10,562 nucleotides of DNA. Source: JBDGYE01 sp039584255 (GTDB lineage: Bacteria > Gemmatimonadota > Gemmatimonadetes > Palauibacterales > Palauibacteraceae). The first letter of the stretch is position 1, and the number at the start of each line of letters is the position of its first letter. Position numbers and translations under genes: made by a program. The stretch covers positions 1 to 10,562 of the forward strand of contig JBDGYE010000093.1 in the NCBI GenBank assembly GCA_039584255.1. Reading direction: 5' to 3'. The notes beneath the pieces were generated by a model. The model saw only the letters and a program-made list of their open reading frames with translations, had not been told where the DNA came from and ran no database searches. Below, piece after piece: positions 1 through 8,000 of the stretch.

Positions 1-1
1 A

Positions 2-646
2 ATACCCGGCATGCGCCGCGTGCGCTTCACCTCGCCGCACCCCAACGACGTGGACGAGAGGCTGGTCCGGACCATGGCGGAGGAGCCGGCCGTGTGCCGT
101 CAGCTCCACCTCCCGGTGCAGTCGGGGTCGGACAGGATCCTCAAGCGAATGGTGCGCCGATATACCGCGGCCGACTTCATGGAGAGAGTCCGACTCGTGC
201 GCGCGGCGGTGCCGGGGATCGCTCTCAGCACCGACGTCATCGTCGGCTTCCCCGGCGAGACCGAGGAGGACTTCGAGGCGACTCTGGGCCTCATGCGGGA
301 GGTCCGCTTCGATGACGCCTACCTCTACCGGTACTCTCTACGCGACGGCACACCGGCCACCCGTTTCCCGGCCCGCGACTTCGTTGACCACGCCACATCA
401 GGGCGGCGACTGGAGACCGCGATCGAGCTCCATCGCTCCCTTCAGCGCGAGATCGCAGAGTCGGAGCTCGGCGAGGTGCGGGAGGTTCTGGTGGAACGTT
501 CGGCCCGCACCGTTGGCGACTTGCTGGGGCGGACGGAGACCGGGAAGATGGTGGCCTTTCCCGGCGAATCCGACCGGGTGGGCACGTACCTCGACGTTCG
601 CCTGATCGCCACCACCGGGGCCACCTTCGTGGGCGAGCCGACGTGA
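2..646 (+). CDS. miaB: tRNA-2-methylthio-N6-dimethylallyladenosine synthase MiaB, C-terminal part (5' end outside window)
   Basis: MiaB is a radical-SAM methylthiotransferase that converts i6A37 to ms2i6A37 in tRNAs reading UNN codons, acting in the cytoplasm. The reading frame is open at the left edge, so the N-terminal UPF0004 domain and the CxxxCxxC cluster motif lie upstream of the window. The visible part has strong family motifs: RVRFTSPHP near the edge, HLPVQSGSDRILKRMVRRYT in the second half of the radical-SAM barrel, STDVIVGFPGETEEDFEAT, and YSLRDGTPATRF. From about 469 to the stop it reads as a TRAM RNA-binding domain (VREVLVE, GRTETGKMVAFPG, GTYLDVRLI). These motifs fit MiaB better than the relatives RimO and MtaB, although the N-terminal evidence is missing. 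The stop codon overlaps the next start by one base, suggesting co-transcription with the LapA-domain gene. Confidence 0.88.
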   Translation: MPGMRRVRFTSPHPNDVDERLVRTMAEEPAVCRQLHLPVQSGSDRILKRMVRRYTAADFMERVRLVRAAVPGIALSTDVIVGFPGETEEDFEATLGLMREVRFDDAYLYRYSLRDGTPATRFPARDFVDHATSGRRLETAIELHRSLQREIAESELGEVREVLVERSARTVGDLLGRTETGKMVAFPGESDRVGTYLDVRLIATTGATFVGEPT

Positions 647-942
647 TGACGGGTGTCCGCTCGAGGCTGCTGATCACGGCAATCCTGGCCGGCCTCGCCG
701 CCGGGTTCGCCATCCTGAACGGAGGCGAGCGGGTCACGCTGCGTTTGGGCTTCGCTACGGTCCGCTCGGTGCCCCTCTCCGTCGTCGTCTTCGTATCCGT
801 CGTTGTCGGGATGCTCCTCGTCTTCGCCGTCGGCCTCAGGGCCGACTTGCGCACCCGACGCATGCTGCGCCGATACCGGGAAGCTCTAGGAGGGGAGGAA
901 TGGGCTGGGAGTCTGCCCGACGGCGCCACCGACGAGCCGTAG
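646..942 (+). CDS. Small LapA-domain (DUF1049-like) inner-membrane protein
   Basis: The predicted product is 98 aa with two hydrophobic segments, about residues 6-24 (LLITAILAGLAAGFAILNGG) and 39-62 (PLSVVVFVSVVVGMLLVFAVGL), followed by a basic, arginine-rich tail. A short turn with an N-G-G after the first helix, a beta-like stretch (VTLRLGFATVRSVPL) and a GMLL motif in the second helix are the layout of the LapA/DUF1049 family. In enterobacteria LapA takes part in lipopolysaccharide assembly, but the role here is unknown. ATG 646 overlaps the miaB stop codon (TGATG). GTG 643 just upstream is in frame but less likely. No strong ribosome binding site is seen, so translation is probably coupled to miaB. 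The assignment rests on topology and short motifs and not on a catalytic signature. Confidence 0.72.
   Translation: MTGVRSRLLITAILAGLAAGFAILNGGERVTLRLGFATVRSVPLSVVVFVSVVVGMLLVFAVGLRADLRTRRMLRRYREALGGEEWAGSLPDGATDEP
888..893 (+). promoter_or_regulatory. Perfect Shine-Dalgarno AGGAGG in front of ATG 900
   Basis: AGGAGG lies inside the 3' end of the LapA-domain gene, six bases before an ATG at 900-902 that is out of frame with that gene. It is the strongest plus-strand ribosome binding site in the window. It points to a translation start for the comEC region, although the frame it opens is soon closed (stop 996-998). It could be chance, because the LapA-domain frame encodes Gly-Gly-Glu-Glu here. 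Confidence 0.55.
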
Positions 943-998
943 GCGGGGGCGCCGCGCCCGCCGCTGACGGCACGGCGCCGCCCTCCGCGCCAAGCTGA
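900..998 (+). other. 32-codon open frame, likely the displaced 5' end of comEC
   Basis: Starting at ATG 900 behind an ideal Shine-Dalgarno, this frame encodes 32 residues rich in Arg, Ala, Gly and Pro (beginning MGWESARRRHRRAV) and stops with TGA at 996-998. It overlaps the last 43 bases of the LapA-domain gene. The ComEC frame is open from 968 (after TGA 965-967). Between 968 and 1087 it encodes residues that include PLLLTAAAFALGDAAG, which looks like the first ComEC membrane helix, but it holds no ATG, GTG or TTG. Adding one base between 968 and 995, for example in the CCC run at 981-983, would join the two frames. I infer a frame break, either a sequencing or assembly error or a real mutation. 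A leader peptide coupled to comEC is the alternative. Apart from this, 943-1087 holds nothing I recognise. Confidence 0.45.
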
Positions 999-1087
999 GG
1001 GATCCGGCGAGGCTGTCCTCGCCTCTCCTGCTAACAGCGGCCGCGTTTGCTCTGGGAGACGCCGCGGGTCTTCGTCGGGCGTCAGGT

Positions 1088-3460
1088 GTGGGGCTGCCGG
1101 ATTCGGTGCTTGCGGTGCTCGCCTTTCTGGTCGGCCTCGCGGCAATTCGTGCGTTGGTGCGCCTGATCGAGGACCCGCGTGGCCTCCGGCTGGGCGGCAG
1201 GATCACCTACCTATGCGCCGTAGCCGCCGCGGGCCTGGGCGTAGCCGTCGGCTTGGTCGCGGGCCGCACGGCACGGGCGGCCTGTCCCGCAGCCCTTCTC
1301 ACCGGCGACGCGGTGGAGGTCCGCGCCACGGTTCAGGAGGCCGTCTTGGCCGGTGCAACCAGGGCTCGCCTCTCCCTCTCCGACGCTACCATCCGCCACG
1401 GGGCCCGGCAGTGCGCCGCCCCGGGCGTGACCGCCTACGCCTCTCACGTCCGCGAATCCATCGAGCCGGGCGACGTCGTGGTCGTCCGCGGCGAGTGGAT
1501 GCGCTCCCGCCACCTCTCGCGCCGTTGGCCGGCGATCCCTTTACGGCTCGGCTTTGTCTCCGGACGGACGGTGGAGCGCGAGGGCTTCGAGCGGCGAGCC
1601 GGAGTCCTGCTCGAGCTCCGCCGGGCCGCCTCCCAGCGACTGCGGAGGCGCCTGCCGGCCGACGTTCGCTCGATAGGATTGGCCCTCGTTCTCGCTGAGA
1701 GAACCGATCTGGAGCCGCGCCTCCGGCGGCGCTTCGCGGAGGCGGGCCTGGCCCACCTCTTGGCCATCTCCGGCCTGCACGTGGGTATCATCGCTGCCGG
1801 CCTGGTGTTCCTGCTGTCCCGTGCGGTCCCCCGGGGCCGTTCCTATCCGCTGGCCGCCGCCTTCGTGACCGCCTATGTGCTGGCCATCGGGGCGCCGGCT
1901 TCGGCTGTCCGCGCCGGCATCGTCTTCGCCGGCCTAGCCATCGCCCGGGCCCGAGGTGTCCCGGCACGGATTCTGGACCTGACGGGGGCCGCTGCTGCCG
2001 CCGCGCTCGTGATGAACCCACTAGCCCTTCTGGATCCCGGATTCCAGCTCTCGTTCGCCGGCTTCGGGGGCGTGCTGCTGGGTGCCGCGGCCGGTCGCAG
2101 GTTTGCGGGGGAAGGACGCGCCGGTGCTCGGCCTTCCGGCTCTGGCGCGCGTCGGCGGTGGGTCGGACTCGTGATGGCACTGGCGGTCGGCGGAGGGGCC
2201 TTCGCCGCGACTGCTCCCATCGTCGCCTGGCACTTCCAGCAGGTGGCTCCGGTGGCGGTGATCGCCCACCTGGCGGCCACCCCGCTTGTGGCGCTGGCCG
2301 TGGCCGCCCTGGCCGGCGCGATCCTCCTGCCGGGGGCGGTCGCGGAGCTTGCGGCGGGGGCCGCGACGGTTCTGCTTCGCGGCCTGCTAGGGTTGACTGC
2401 TGCCTTTGCCGGGCTTCCATGGGGCCACGGAGAGGTGGCGCCGCCGGGCCCGGCCACTTGGCTGGCCTTTGCGCTGCTGCTGCTTGCCGCGGTCCGCTAC
2501 ATTCGCCGCCGCCGTGCACTTGTTCCGGCGGCAGCCGCCGGGATGGTGCTGCTTGCCGCTCCCGCGGTTTCGTCCCTGGCTGACATGGGTGATAGCCTGA
2601 TGTGCAGCCTGGACGTCGGGCAGGGGGATGCGGCGGTTCTGCGGACGTCATCCGGCCGCTGGATGGTCTTCGACGCCGGGTCGGGGGGCCGCGCGGGCGA
2701 CGCAGGGCGACGCGTGCTGGTTCCACGGCTCCTGCGCGGCGGCGCGCGAGGCGTAGACCTATTCGTTCTCTCCCACCCGGACCTCGACCATGTCGGAGGG
2801 GCTGAGGCACTGTTCGACCGGTATCGGGTGCGTCGGGTCCTGGACAGCGGAGATCCCCTTCCGAAGCCTGCCTACGCCCGCTTCCTGGGACGTGTCGTGG
2901 AGCAGGGTTCGGTGTGGCTTGCGGTCGGCGCGGGCGACCGGTTGCGGCTGGACAACGTGGAGCTGACGGTTCTAGGGCCCCCACGTTCCACGCCAGGAGC
3001 GGAATCCGGTCCGCCGGCTCGCGAGGCGAACGCCACCAGCCTGTCGTTCAGGGTGAGGGTGAGCGGTGGCTTCACCTACCTCAACACGGGCGATGCCACC
3101 GCCGAAGAGGAACTTGACCTGCAGGCCCGGTGGCCGGCCGACTCGCTGCGAGCGGACCTGCTCAAGGTCGGGCACCACGGGAGCCGCACCTCGTCGCGGG
3201 TAGGATGGCTGCGATCCGTGCGACCCGCGATCGCCGTCATCTCATCGGGAGCCGGGAACGCCTACGGGCATCCGCATCCGCGGACCCTCGCCCGACTCGA
3301 CTCCGCCGGCGTCCCCGCCGTGTGGCGCACCGACCGGCGCGGATCTCTGTGTGTCCAGATCGACCGGCACGGCCGCTGGCGCGCGGATGGAGAAGCACGC
3401 TGGCGGAGTCCCTCCGCCCCCATGGCACGCGACTTGACGACGAAAAAGGACGTGGACTAA
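1088..3460 (+). CDS. comEC: ComEC/Rec2 family DNA-uptake channel protein
   Basis: ComEC forms the inner-membrane channel that carries single-stranded DNA into the cytoplasm during natural transformation. From GTG 1088 the product is 790 aa, a normal family length. Order of parts: N-terminal membrane helices and a DUF4131-like soluble region (about 1-170), the Competence membrane domain with HLLAISGLHVGIIAAGL from His223 and many helices to about residue 500, and a C-terminal metallo-beta-lactamase domain. The last starts with MCSLDVGQGDAAVL (505-518) and carries H563-P-D565-L-D567-H568 and a KVGHHGSRTSS motif with H696 and H697, so the metal-binding residues seem intact. The annotated start is doubtful: GTG 1088 has no properly spaced ribosome binding site, and a likely first helix lies upstream in the same frame. 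No other competence gene is in the window. Confidence 0.9.
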   Translation: MGLPDSVLAVLAFLVGLAAIRALVRLIEDPRGLRLGGRITYLCAVAAAGLGVAVGLVAGRTARAACPAALLTGDAVEVRATVQEAVLAGATRARLSLSDATIRHGARQCAAPGVTAYASHVRESIEPGDVVVVRGEWMRSRHLSRRWPAIPLRLGFVSGRTVEREGFERRAGVLLELRRAASQRLRRRLPADVRSIGLALVLAERTDLEPRLRRRFAEAGLAHLLAISGLHVGIIAAGLVFLLSRAVPRGRSYPLAAAFVTAYVLAIGAPASAVRAGIVFAGLAIARARGVPARILDLTGAAAAAALVMNPLALLDPGFQLSFAGFGGVLLGAAAGRRFAGEGRAGARPSGSGARRRWVGLVMALAVGGGAFAATAPIVAWHFQQVAPVAVIAHLAATPLVALAVAALAGAILLPGAVAELAAGAATVLLRGLLGLTAAFAGLPWGHGEVAPPGPATWLAFALLLLAAVRYIRRRRALVPAAAAGMVLLAAPAVSSLADMGDSLMCSLDVGQGDAAVLRTSSGRWMVFDAGSGGRAGDAGRRVLVPRLLRGGARGVDLFVLSHPDLDHVGGAEALFDRYRVRRVLDSGDPLPKPAYARFLGRVVEQGSVWLAVGAGDRLRLDNVELTVLGPPRSTPGAESGPPAREANATSLSFRVRVSGGFTYLNTGDATAEEELDLQARWPADSLRADLLKVGHHGSRTSSRVGWLRSVRPAIAVISSGAGNAYGHPHPRTLARLDSAGVPAVWRTDRRGSLCVQIDRHGRWRADGEARWRSPSAPMARDLTTKKDVD

Positions 3461-3539
3461 GGTTGCTTGGCGAGGCGGGACGCCGGCCACGTGCCGTTGG
3501 CCGCGGCCGGGAGCCCGCCCAACCCGTCGCGAGGCAAAC
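3461..3539 (+). other. Short comEC-fbp intergenic region
   Basis: This gap of 79 bases separates the comEC stop codon from the fbp start. It contains a ten-base palindrome, GGCCGCGGCC (3499-3508), and a GAGG (3531-3534) five bases before ATG 3540 that probably serves as the ribosome binding site. I see no terminator with a T-run and no clear promoter, so read-through from comEC is possible. Confidence 0.4.
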
Positions 3540-4565
3540 ATGGATCGATACGTCATCACCCTCGAACGCTTCATCATCGAGCAGGAGCGCCTCCACCCGG
3601 GAGCGACCGGGGCCCTGAGCAGCGTCCTGTACGACCTCGCGCTGGCCGCCAAGCTCATCCATCGCGAGGTGAGCAAGGCGGGCCTGGTGGACATCCTCGG
3701 AGAGACGGGCAGAGAGAACGTCCACGGCGAGGAGGTCAAGAAGCTCGACGAGTACGCCAACGACGTCGTGTTCAACGCGATGGACCACACGGGCCAGCTG
3801 TGCGTGATGGCCTCCGAGGAGGAAGAGGGCCTGATCCAGATTCCGGAGAAGTTCCCCACCGGCGACTACGTCCTGCTGTTCGACCCCCTGGACGGCAGCT
3901 CCAACATCGACGCCAACATCTCGATCGGGACGATCTTCTCGATTCACCGCCGGATCAGCGAGGGGCGAGACGGAACGCTGGAGGACTGCCTCCAGGCGGG
4001 CCACCGGCAGGTGGCGGCCGGGTACGTGATGTACGGCTCCTCGACGGTGCTGGTGTACACGACCGGCACTGGAGTGCACGGCTTCACCTACGACCCCTCG
4101 ATCGGCGAGTTCCTGCTGTCGCATCGGGAGATCCGAATTCCGGAGCCTGGGAAGAAAATCTACAGCGTGAACGAGGGCAACTTCCCGAAGTGGAGCCAGG
4201 CCCAGAAGAACCTGGTCAGGCACTTTCGGGGCGACGGCGAGGGAGGAGGAGGCTTTTCGCACCGCTACGTGGGCTCGCTGGTGGCCGACTTCCACCGGAC
4301 GCTGATGTACGGCGGGGTGTTCATGTACCCCGGCGACAACAAGAACCCGAAAGGGAAGCTGCGGCTTCTCTACGAGGCCGCCCCTCTAGGGCTGGTCTGC
4401 GAGCAGGCGGGCGGCAGGGCGACGGACGGCGTTCGCGACATCCTGAGCATCGAGCCCAGCGAGCTGCACGAGCGCACCCCGCTGTTCATGGGGAACAGGG
4501 AGTACGTGGATCTGGCCGCCGAGTACCTGTCGAGGGACACGGCGGAGGAGACAGCCGTCGGCTGA
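3540..4565 (+). CDS. fbp: Class I fructose-1,6-bisphosphatase
   Basis: The enzyme hydrolyses fructose 1,6-bisphosphate to fructose 6-phosphate in gluconeogenesis, in the cytoplasm. The product is 341 aa, a full family length. Class I signatures are all present: KKLDEYAND, the acidic metal-binding run E93-E96 (SEEEEG), FDPLDGSSNIDANISIG from F114 with D115 and D118, YVMYGSSTVLVYTTG, YSVNEGN, and the substrate-binding and active-site motif KGKLRLLYEAAPLG from K271, with K273 matching the conserved lysine of the family. No truncation or lost catalytic residue is seen. The ATG start has a modest GAGG upstream. A second gluconeogenic enzyme, PPDK, lies about 5 kb away on the other strand. A Calvin-cycle role cannot be excluded, but no other Calvin-cycle gene is visible. 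Confidence 0.96.
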   Translation: MDRYVITLERFIIEQERLHPGATGALSSVLYDLALAAKLIHREVSKAGLVDILGETGRENVHGEEVKKLDEYANDVVFNAMDHTGQLCVMASEEEEGLIQIPEKFPTGDYVLLFDPLDGSSNIDANISIGTIFSIHRRISEGRDGTLEDCLQAGHRQVAAGYVMYGSSTVLVYTTGTGVHGFTYDPSIGEFLLSHREIRIPEPGKKIYSVNEGNFPKWSQAQKNLVRHFRGDGEGGGGFSHRYVGSLVADFHRTLMYGGVFMYPGDNKNPKGKLRLLYEAAPLGLVCEQAGGRATDGVRDILSIEPSELHERTPLFMGNREYVDLAAEYLSRDTAEETAVG

Positions 4566-4586
4566 GGACGAGTCGCACGCCGGAAG

Positions 4587-4955
4587 CTACTGCTTGTAGA
4601 TCTGCGTCAGGTCGCTGACGCGGATACTTGGGGCACCGCCCGCCTGAATCTTGCCCGTCACGCACACGTCGGCGTCCTTGTAGACCAGGACCGGATCCTC
4701 CAGAAGACTGCTCCTCAGCTCAGGCGCGATCACGGCCGTGAAAGGCTGGTCCGGCTCCGGACGCTCGAAGTGTAGAAGCGTGCCGCCCCCGGCGCTCGGG
4801 TCGAAGCGCGTGCTTGCCACCGTTCCGCATACCGTGCGGTGCTCGCCGATGTGCATACGCGCCTCCGCCGCGGGTATGTGGCCGGAGCTCGCGCAGCCGG
4901 CAGCGACGGCCAAACTGGCGATCGCTGCGAAGCACAGTGAGCCTGTGCAGCGCAT
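4587..4955 (-). CDS. Small predicted lipoprotein of unknown function, possibly OB-fold-like
   Basis: The product is 122 aa from ATG 4955. Residues 1-20 form a signal peptide and SLAVAAGC ends at Cys21, a plausible lipobox, so the mature protein is probably lipid-anchored in the cell envelope. The body is small and beta-rich: GEHRTVCGTVASTRF, TLLHFERPEPDQPFTAVI, then ADVCVTGKIQAGGAPSIRV near the C-terminus. The pattern VCGTV ... FTAVI ... VCVTGKI with a final beta strand resembles small OB-fold proteins. That fold call is inference, and no function is assigned. The two internal Cys in the VCG and VCVTG motifs could pair. ATG 4970 is in frame but overlaps the GGAGG that serves ATG 4955, so the shorter start is chosen. 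The gene converges on fbp with 21 bases between stop codons, and lies downstream of the TonB receptor in the same direction. Confidence 0.75.
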   Translation of the reverse strand: MRCTGSLCFAAIASLAVAAGCASSGHIPAAEARMHIGEHRTVCGTVASTRFDPSAGGGTLLHFERPEPDQPFTAVIAPELRSSLLEDPVLVYKDADVCVTGKIQAGGAPSIRVSDLTQIYKQ

Positions 4956-4963
4956 TATCGTGA

Positions 4964-4968
4964 CCTCC
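4964..4968 (-). promoter_or_regulatory. GGAGG ribosome binding site that sets the lipoprotein start
   Basis: On the minus strand GGAGG is followed by eight bases and then ATG 4955. The site overlaps the upstream in-frame ATG at 4970-4968, so that codon cannot use it. It favours 4955 as the real start and gives a cleaner signal peptide. Confidence 0.75.
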
Positions 4969-4997
4969 ATTCCACGGTTCGCGGAGCCCGCAGTAGG

Positions 4998-5023
4998 GAG
5001 GGGGCCCCGGCGGGAGCCCCCTC
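4998..5023 (-). terminator. Stable GC hairpin downstream of the TonB receptor gene, candidate terminator
   Basis: GAGGGGGC (4998-5005) and GCCCCCTC (5016-5023) form a perfect eight-base-pair stem around a ten-base loop that can itself pair further (CCC with GGG). It sits about 50 bases past the receptor stop in its direction of transcription and before the lipoprotein start. No T-run follows on the minus strand, so it is not a textbook intrinsic terminator. It could slow or stop transcription or protect the mRNA end. Confidence 0.45.
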
Positions 5024-5042
5024 GTTGGCTTGCGTTTGCTTA

Positions 5043-5059
5043 CCGGGGTCCTTCCCCGG
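5043..5059 (-). repeat. Second inverted repeat past the receptor stop codon
   Basis: CCGGGG (5043-5048) and CCCCGG (5054-5059) form a six-base-pair stem with a five-base loop, starting about 16 bases past the receptor stop codon. With the larger hairpin at 4998-5023 it may make up a tandem-hairpin end region. No T-run is present on either side. Confidence 0.35.
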
Positions 5060-5075
5060 GGCTCGAGTCAGACGT

Positions 5076-8000
5076 TCAGAACACCCACCTCACACCCACC
5101 TGGAGCGAGCCCTGCTGCGTGCGGAAGGGCACCAGGTCGATCTCCTCGCCGAAGCTCGGATTCACCGAGTAGGTGTAGGTCTCGGTCGCTTCGTCGAAGC
5201 CCTCGATCTCCAGGAGCTGCCGCTCGTCGCCGAACTGTGGCACGCCCACGTTCCGGCTCCAGTCGCTGTTCAGCATGTTCAGGACGTTGAACACGTCCAC
5301 CAGCAGCTCGAGCCTGTGCACGCCGGAGATGGTCCCGCGTAGGATGAACCGCAGGTCCAGCTGCGAGAAAAAGTCGTTCTTGCAGCTGTTTCGCCTCGCG
5401 ATCTGCCCCACCTCTCCCTGCAGGCAGTCGAAGTTCTGAATGTGCAGGTTCAGCAGATCGATGTCCTCCTGGCCGTTCTCGAACACCAGGTTCGTTCCGA
5501 CGAAGGCGCGGTCGTTGCTGGAGCCGCCGTCCGCGTTGGCGTCTCCGTCGATGATCGGAGTCCACGGGCGGCCCGAGTAGGTCCGCCAGATTCCGGCCAG
5601 CGAGAGCCAGCTGGTGGCCTCCCAGATGCCTGACAGGACGAAATTGTGCGTGCGCTCGAAGTCGGCACGTCCCCACGTGCCCACGAGCTCGTCGCCCCGC
5701 GCCCCGAGGAAGTTGGGGTTCCCGGCCGTCGGGGTCTCGAACTGTGCCGTGCTCGAGATGCAGCAGGAGTACGAGGCGTTGTCCCTGCTGTTGTTCCACG
5801 TATAGCCGAAGTTCCAGCTCCAGCCGTTGCCGCGCTGCCCGATCGTGAAGGTGGCCTGCCACGTGCGGGCCTCGGCGGGCGAGGTGTGCAGCAGGACCTG
5901 ACCGAAGTCAGTGTCGATCCGGTTGTCGCCGAAGCCGGGGCGACCGCTGCTGCTGCTGAGCTCATCTGCCGGCGCGTGCACCGGCCGGTTCTCGATCCCG
6001 GAGCGGAACTGCTCGTCCAGCAGGTTCCGGTCCTCGACGTAGAAATTCTGCGTCGTCGTGGCGTACAGTGCATCGATTCCCACCCGGAAGCCCCGGAAGA
6101 CCTCCTGCTCGTAACCCGCGCTGAACTTCCACGTCTTGGGGTACTTGAAGTCGGCGTCGAAGGCGTTGATGTTAGGGATCGGCGCGGCCGCCTCTGCGCC
6201 GCCGACGCATGCGGTCGGGATGTTCCGCAGGTCCTGCTTGTAGGCATCGTAGTCCGGGACGGGCGCCTCCTCATCCTGGCAGAACAGGTTGAGCTGGTTG
6301 GCCCCCGTGTTCAGGAGCGAGTTCGAGTACAGGACCGACGGGAAGCGCCCGTAAAACAGGCCCACACCCCCCCGGAAGACGCTGGTGCCTACGCGCGACG
6401 GGTCGTATGTGAAGCCGATCCGGGGCGAGAAGTACGTGCCCTCCGGCTTCTCGTCGGTGCGGATTCCCAGCGACGCCTCGAGCTCCGTGTTGAGCGGTGC
6501 TGCGTCGGGGATCCTCGTGAGGTCCAGCCGCACGCCGCCCGTGAGAGTGAACTGGTCGCTCGCGCGCCACGCGTCCTGGGCGTACATCGCGAGCTCATAC
6601 GTCTTGTAGATGGCGATCGGAGTAACGTCGTCGTCCGTGAAGAACTCTCCGTCAGGCCCCGGGTTTGGCAGGTTCCGGCCGAAGTCGTCGACGATTCCGT
6701 TCTCGAAGTCGGACAGGCTGTTAAAATCGAACTGCCCCTGCTGGTTGAAGAAGAAGAAGTTCTCGTAGTCGAACAGATTGAAGTGGGCGCCGAGCTTCAC
6801 CTGGTGTTGCTGCACCAGGATGTTCAGGTTGTCGACCAGCTCGAGCGTCGTCTCCTCCAGGTTGTTCGGCAGCACCGCGTCGTTGCAGCACTCCATGCCG
6901 CGGAGGGAGCTCGAGGTGCCGTCTGGCCAATCGCTGACGACGTTCACCTCGCTCTCAGGAAGCAGCGTGTTGGCCTCCCGCGGCCGAGGCTCGAAGGCCA
7001 GCTGCGCGCGGAAGTCGTTCCACAGGGTGGGCTTGAAGATCGAATTCAGCTGGAGTACGGCCGAACGCCCGGTGTTGTTGAAGATGCCGCCGTTCAGGAA
7101 GGTCTCGTCCGTGCCGATCCGGTCGCCCAGCTGCTCCAGATCGGTGTAGTTGTAGCGGCCCGTCAGCCGGTGCTTGGGGCTTATCTGCCAGTCCAGGCGA
7201 GCGAAGATGGACCACTCGTCCTGGGTCTGTGAGAAGACGCCGGTCTCGTCGGTCACACCGTACGTGTTCTCGAGGATGTCCAGGAACCGTCCGACGCTGT
7301 CGGGGTGGGCCCGCTGTGAGCTCGGGTCCGGAACGTCGTTCCTGTTGGGAAGCGCGATCACCGGCTCGTCCCGGTCCTGCCTCTCGACCGCGACGAAAAA
7401 GTGCAACTTGTCCCTGATCAGGGGCCCGGACAGGGTGCCACCGAGCTGACGCGACGAGAAGTCGGTCTCTCGGCCGAAGAAGTCGTCTTTGGTGAACTTG
7501 TCGTCGCGGAAGTAGCCGAACAGGGATCCGTGGATCGTGTTGGTGCCCGACTTGGTCACGGTGTTGATCACGCCGCCGCTGAAGAAGCCGAACTCTACGT
7601 CGAAGGCGTTGGTGATGACCTGGAACTCCTGCACGGTCTCGATGGAGAAGGCGAACGGGATCCGGTCCGATCCGCGCGCCTCGCCGCCGAAGAAGGTCCC
7701 GGTGGTTCCGGCGCCGTCGATCTGGATGATGTTCGCGCCTCGCCGGCCACCGCCGATGGAGAGGCCACCGCCCGTTCCGTCGCCGACGTCCACACCGACT
7801 CTGGGCGACAGGGCGGCCAGGTCGGAGAAGTTCCGACCGGCCACGGGGATGTTCTGCACCTCCTCGGCCGTGATCAGGTCGACCACCCCCGATTGATCCG
7901 GATCGATGAACGGCGTCTCGGCCGTCACGGTGAGCGCTTCGAGCTCCGCAACGGCCACCTCCAGTATGAAGTTGGCCAGGTTCGTCGCGCCGAGGTTCAC

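Noticed and set aside
1788..2984. A 398-codon minus-strand open frame inside comEC
   Set aside because: Its product is almost all Arg, Pro, Gly and Ala, with no domain. The ComEC frame on the other strand has clear motifs throughout.
3237..4295. A 352-codon minus-strand open frame opposite fbp
   Set aside because: It mirrors the fbp gene, runs into the end of comEC, and has no family motif. The plus-strand fructose-bisphosphatase is certain.
4956..4970. An earlier lipoprotein start at ATG 4970
   Set aside because: This ATG overlaps the GGAGG that is ideally spaced for ATG 4955, and the longer form would add charged residues before the signal peptide.
5646..7232. A 528-codon plus-strand open frame antisense to the TonB receptor gene
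   Set aside because: It is rich in Val, Arg, Leu and Glu in the way GC-rich antisense frames are, has no recognisable motif, and lies wholly opposite a well-supported gene.
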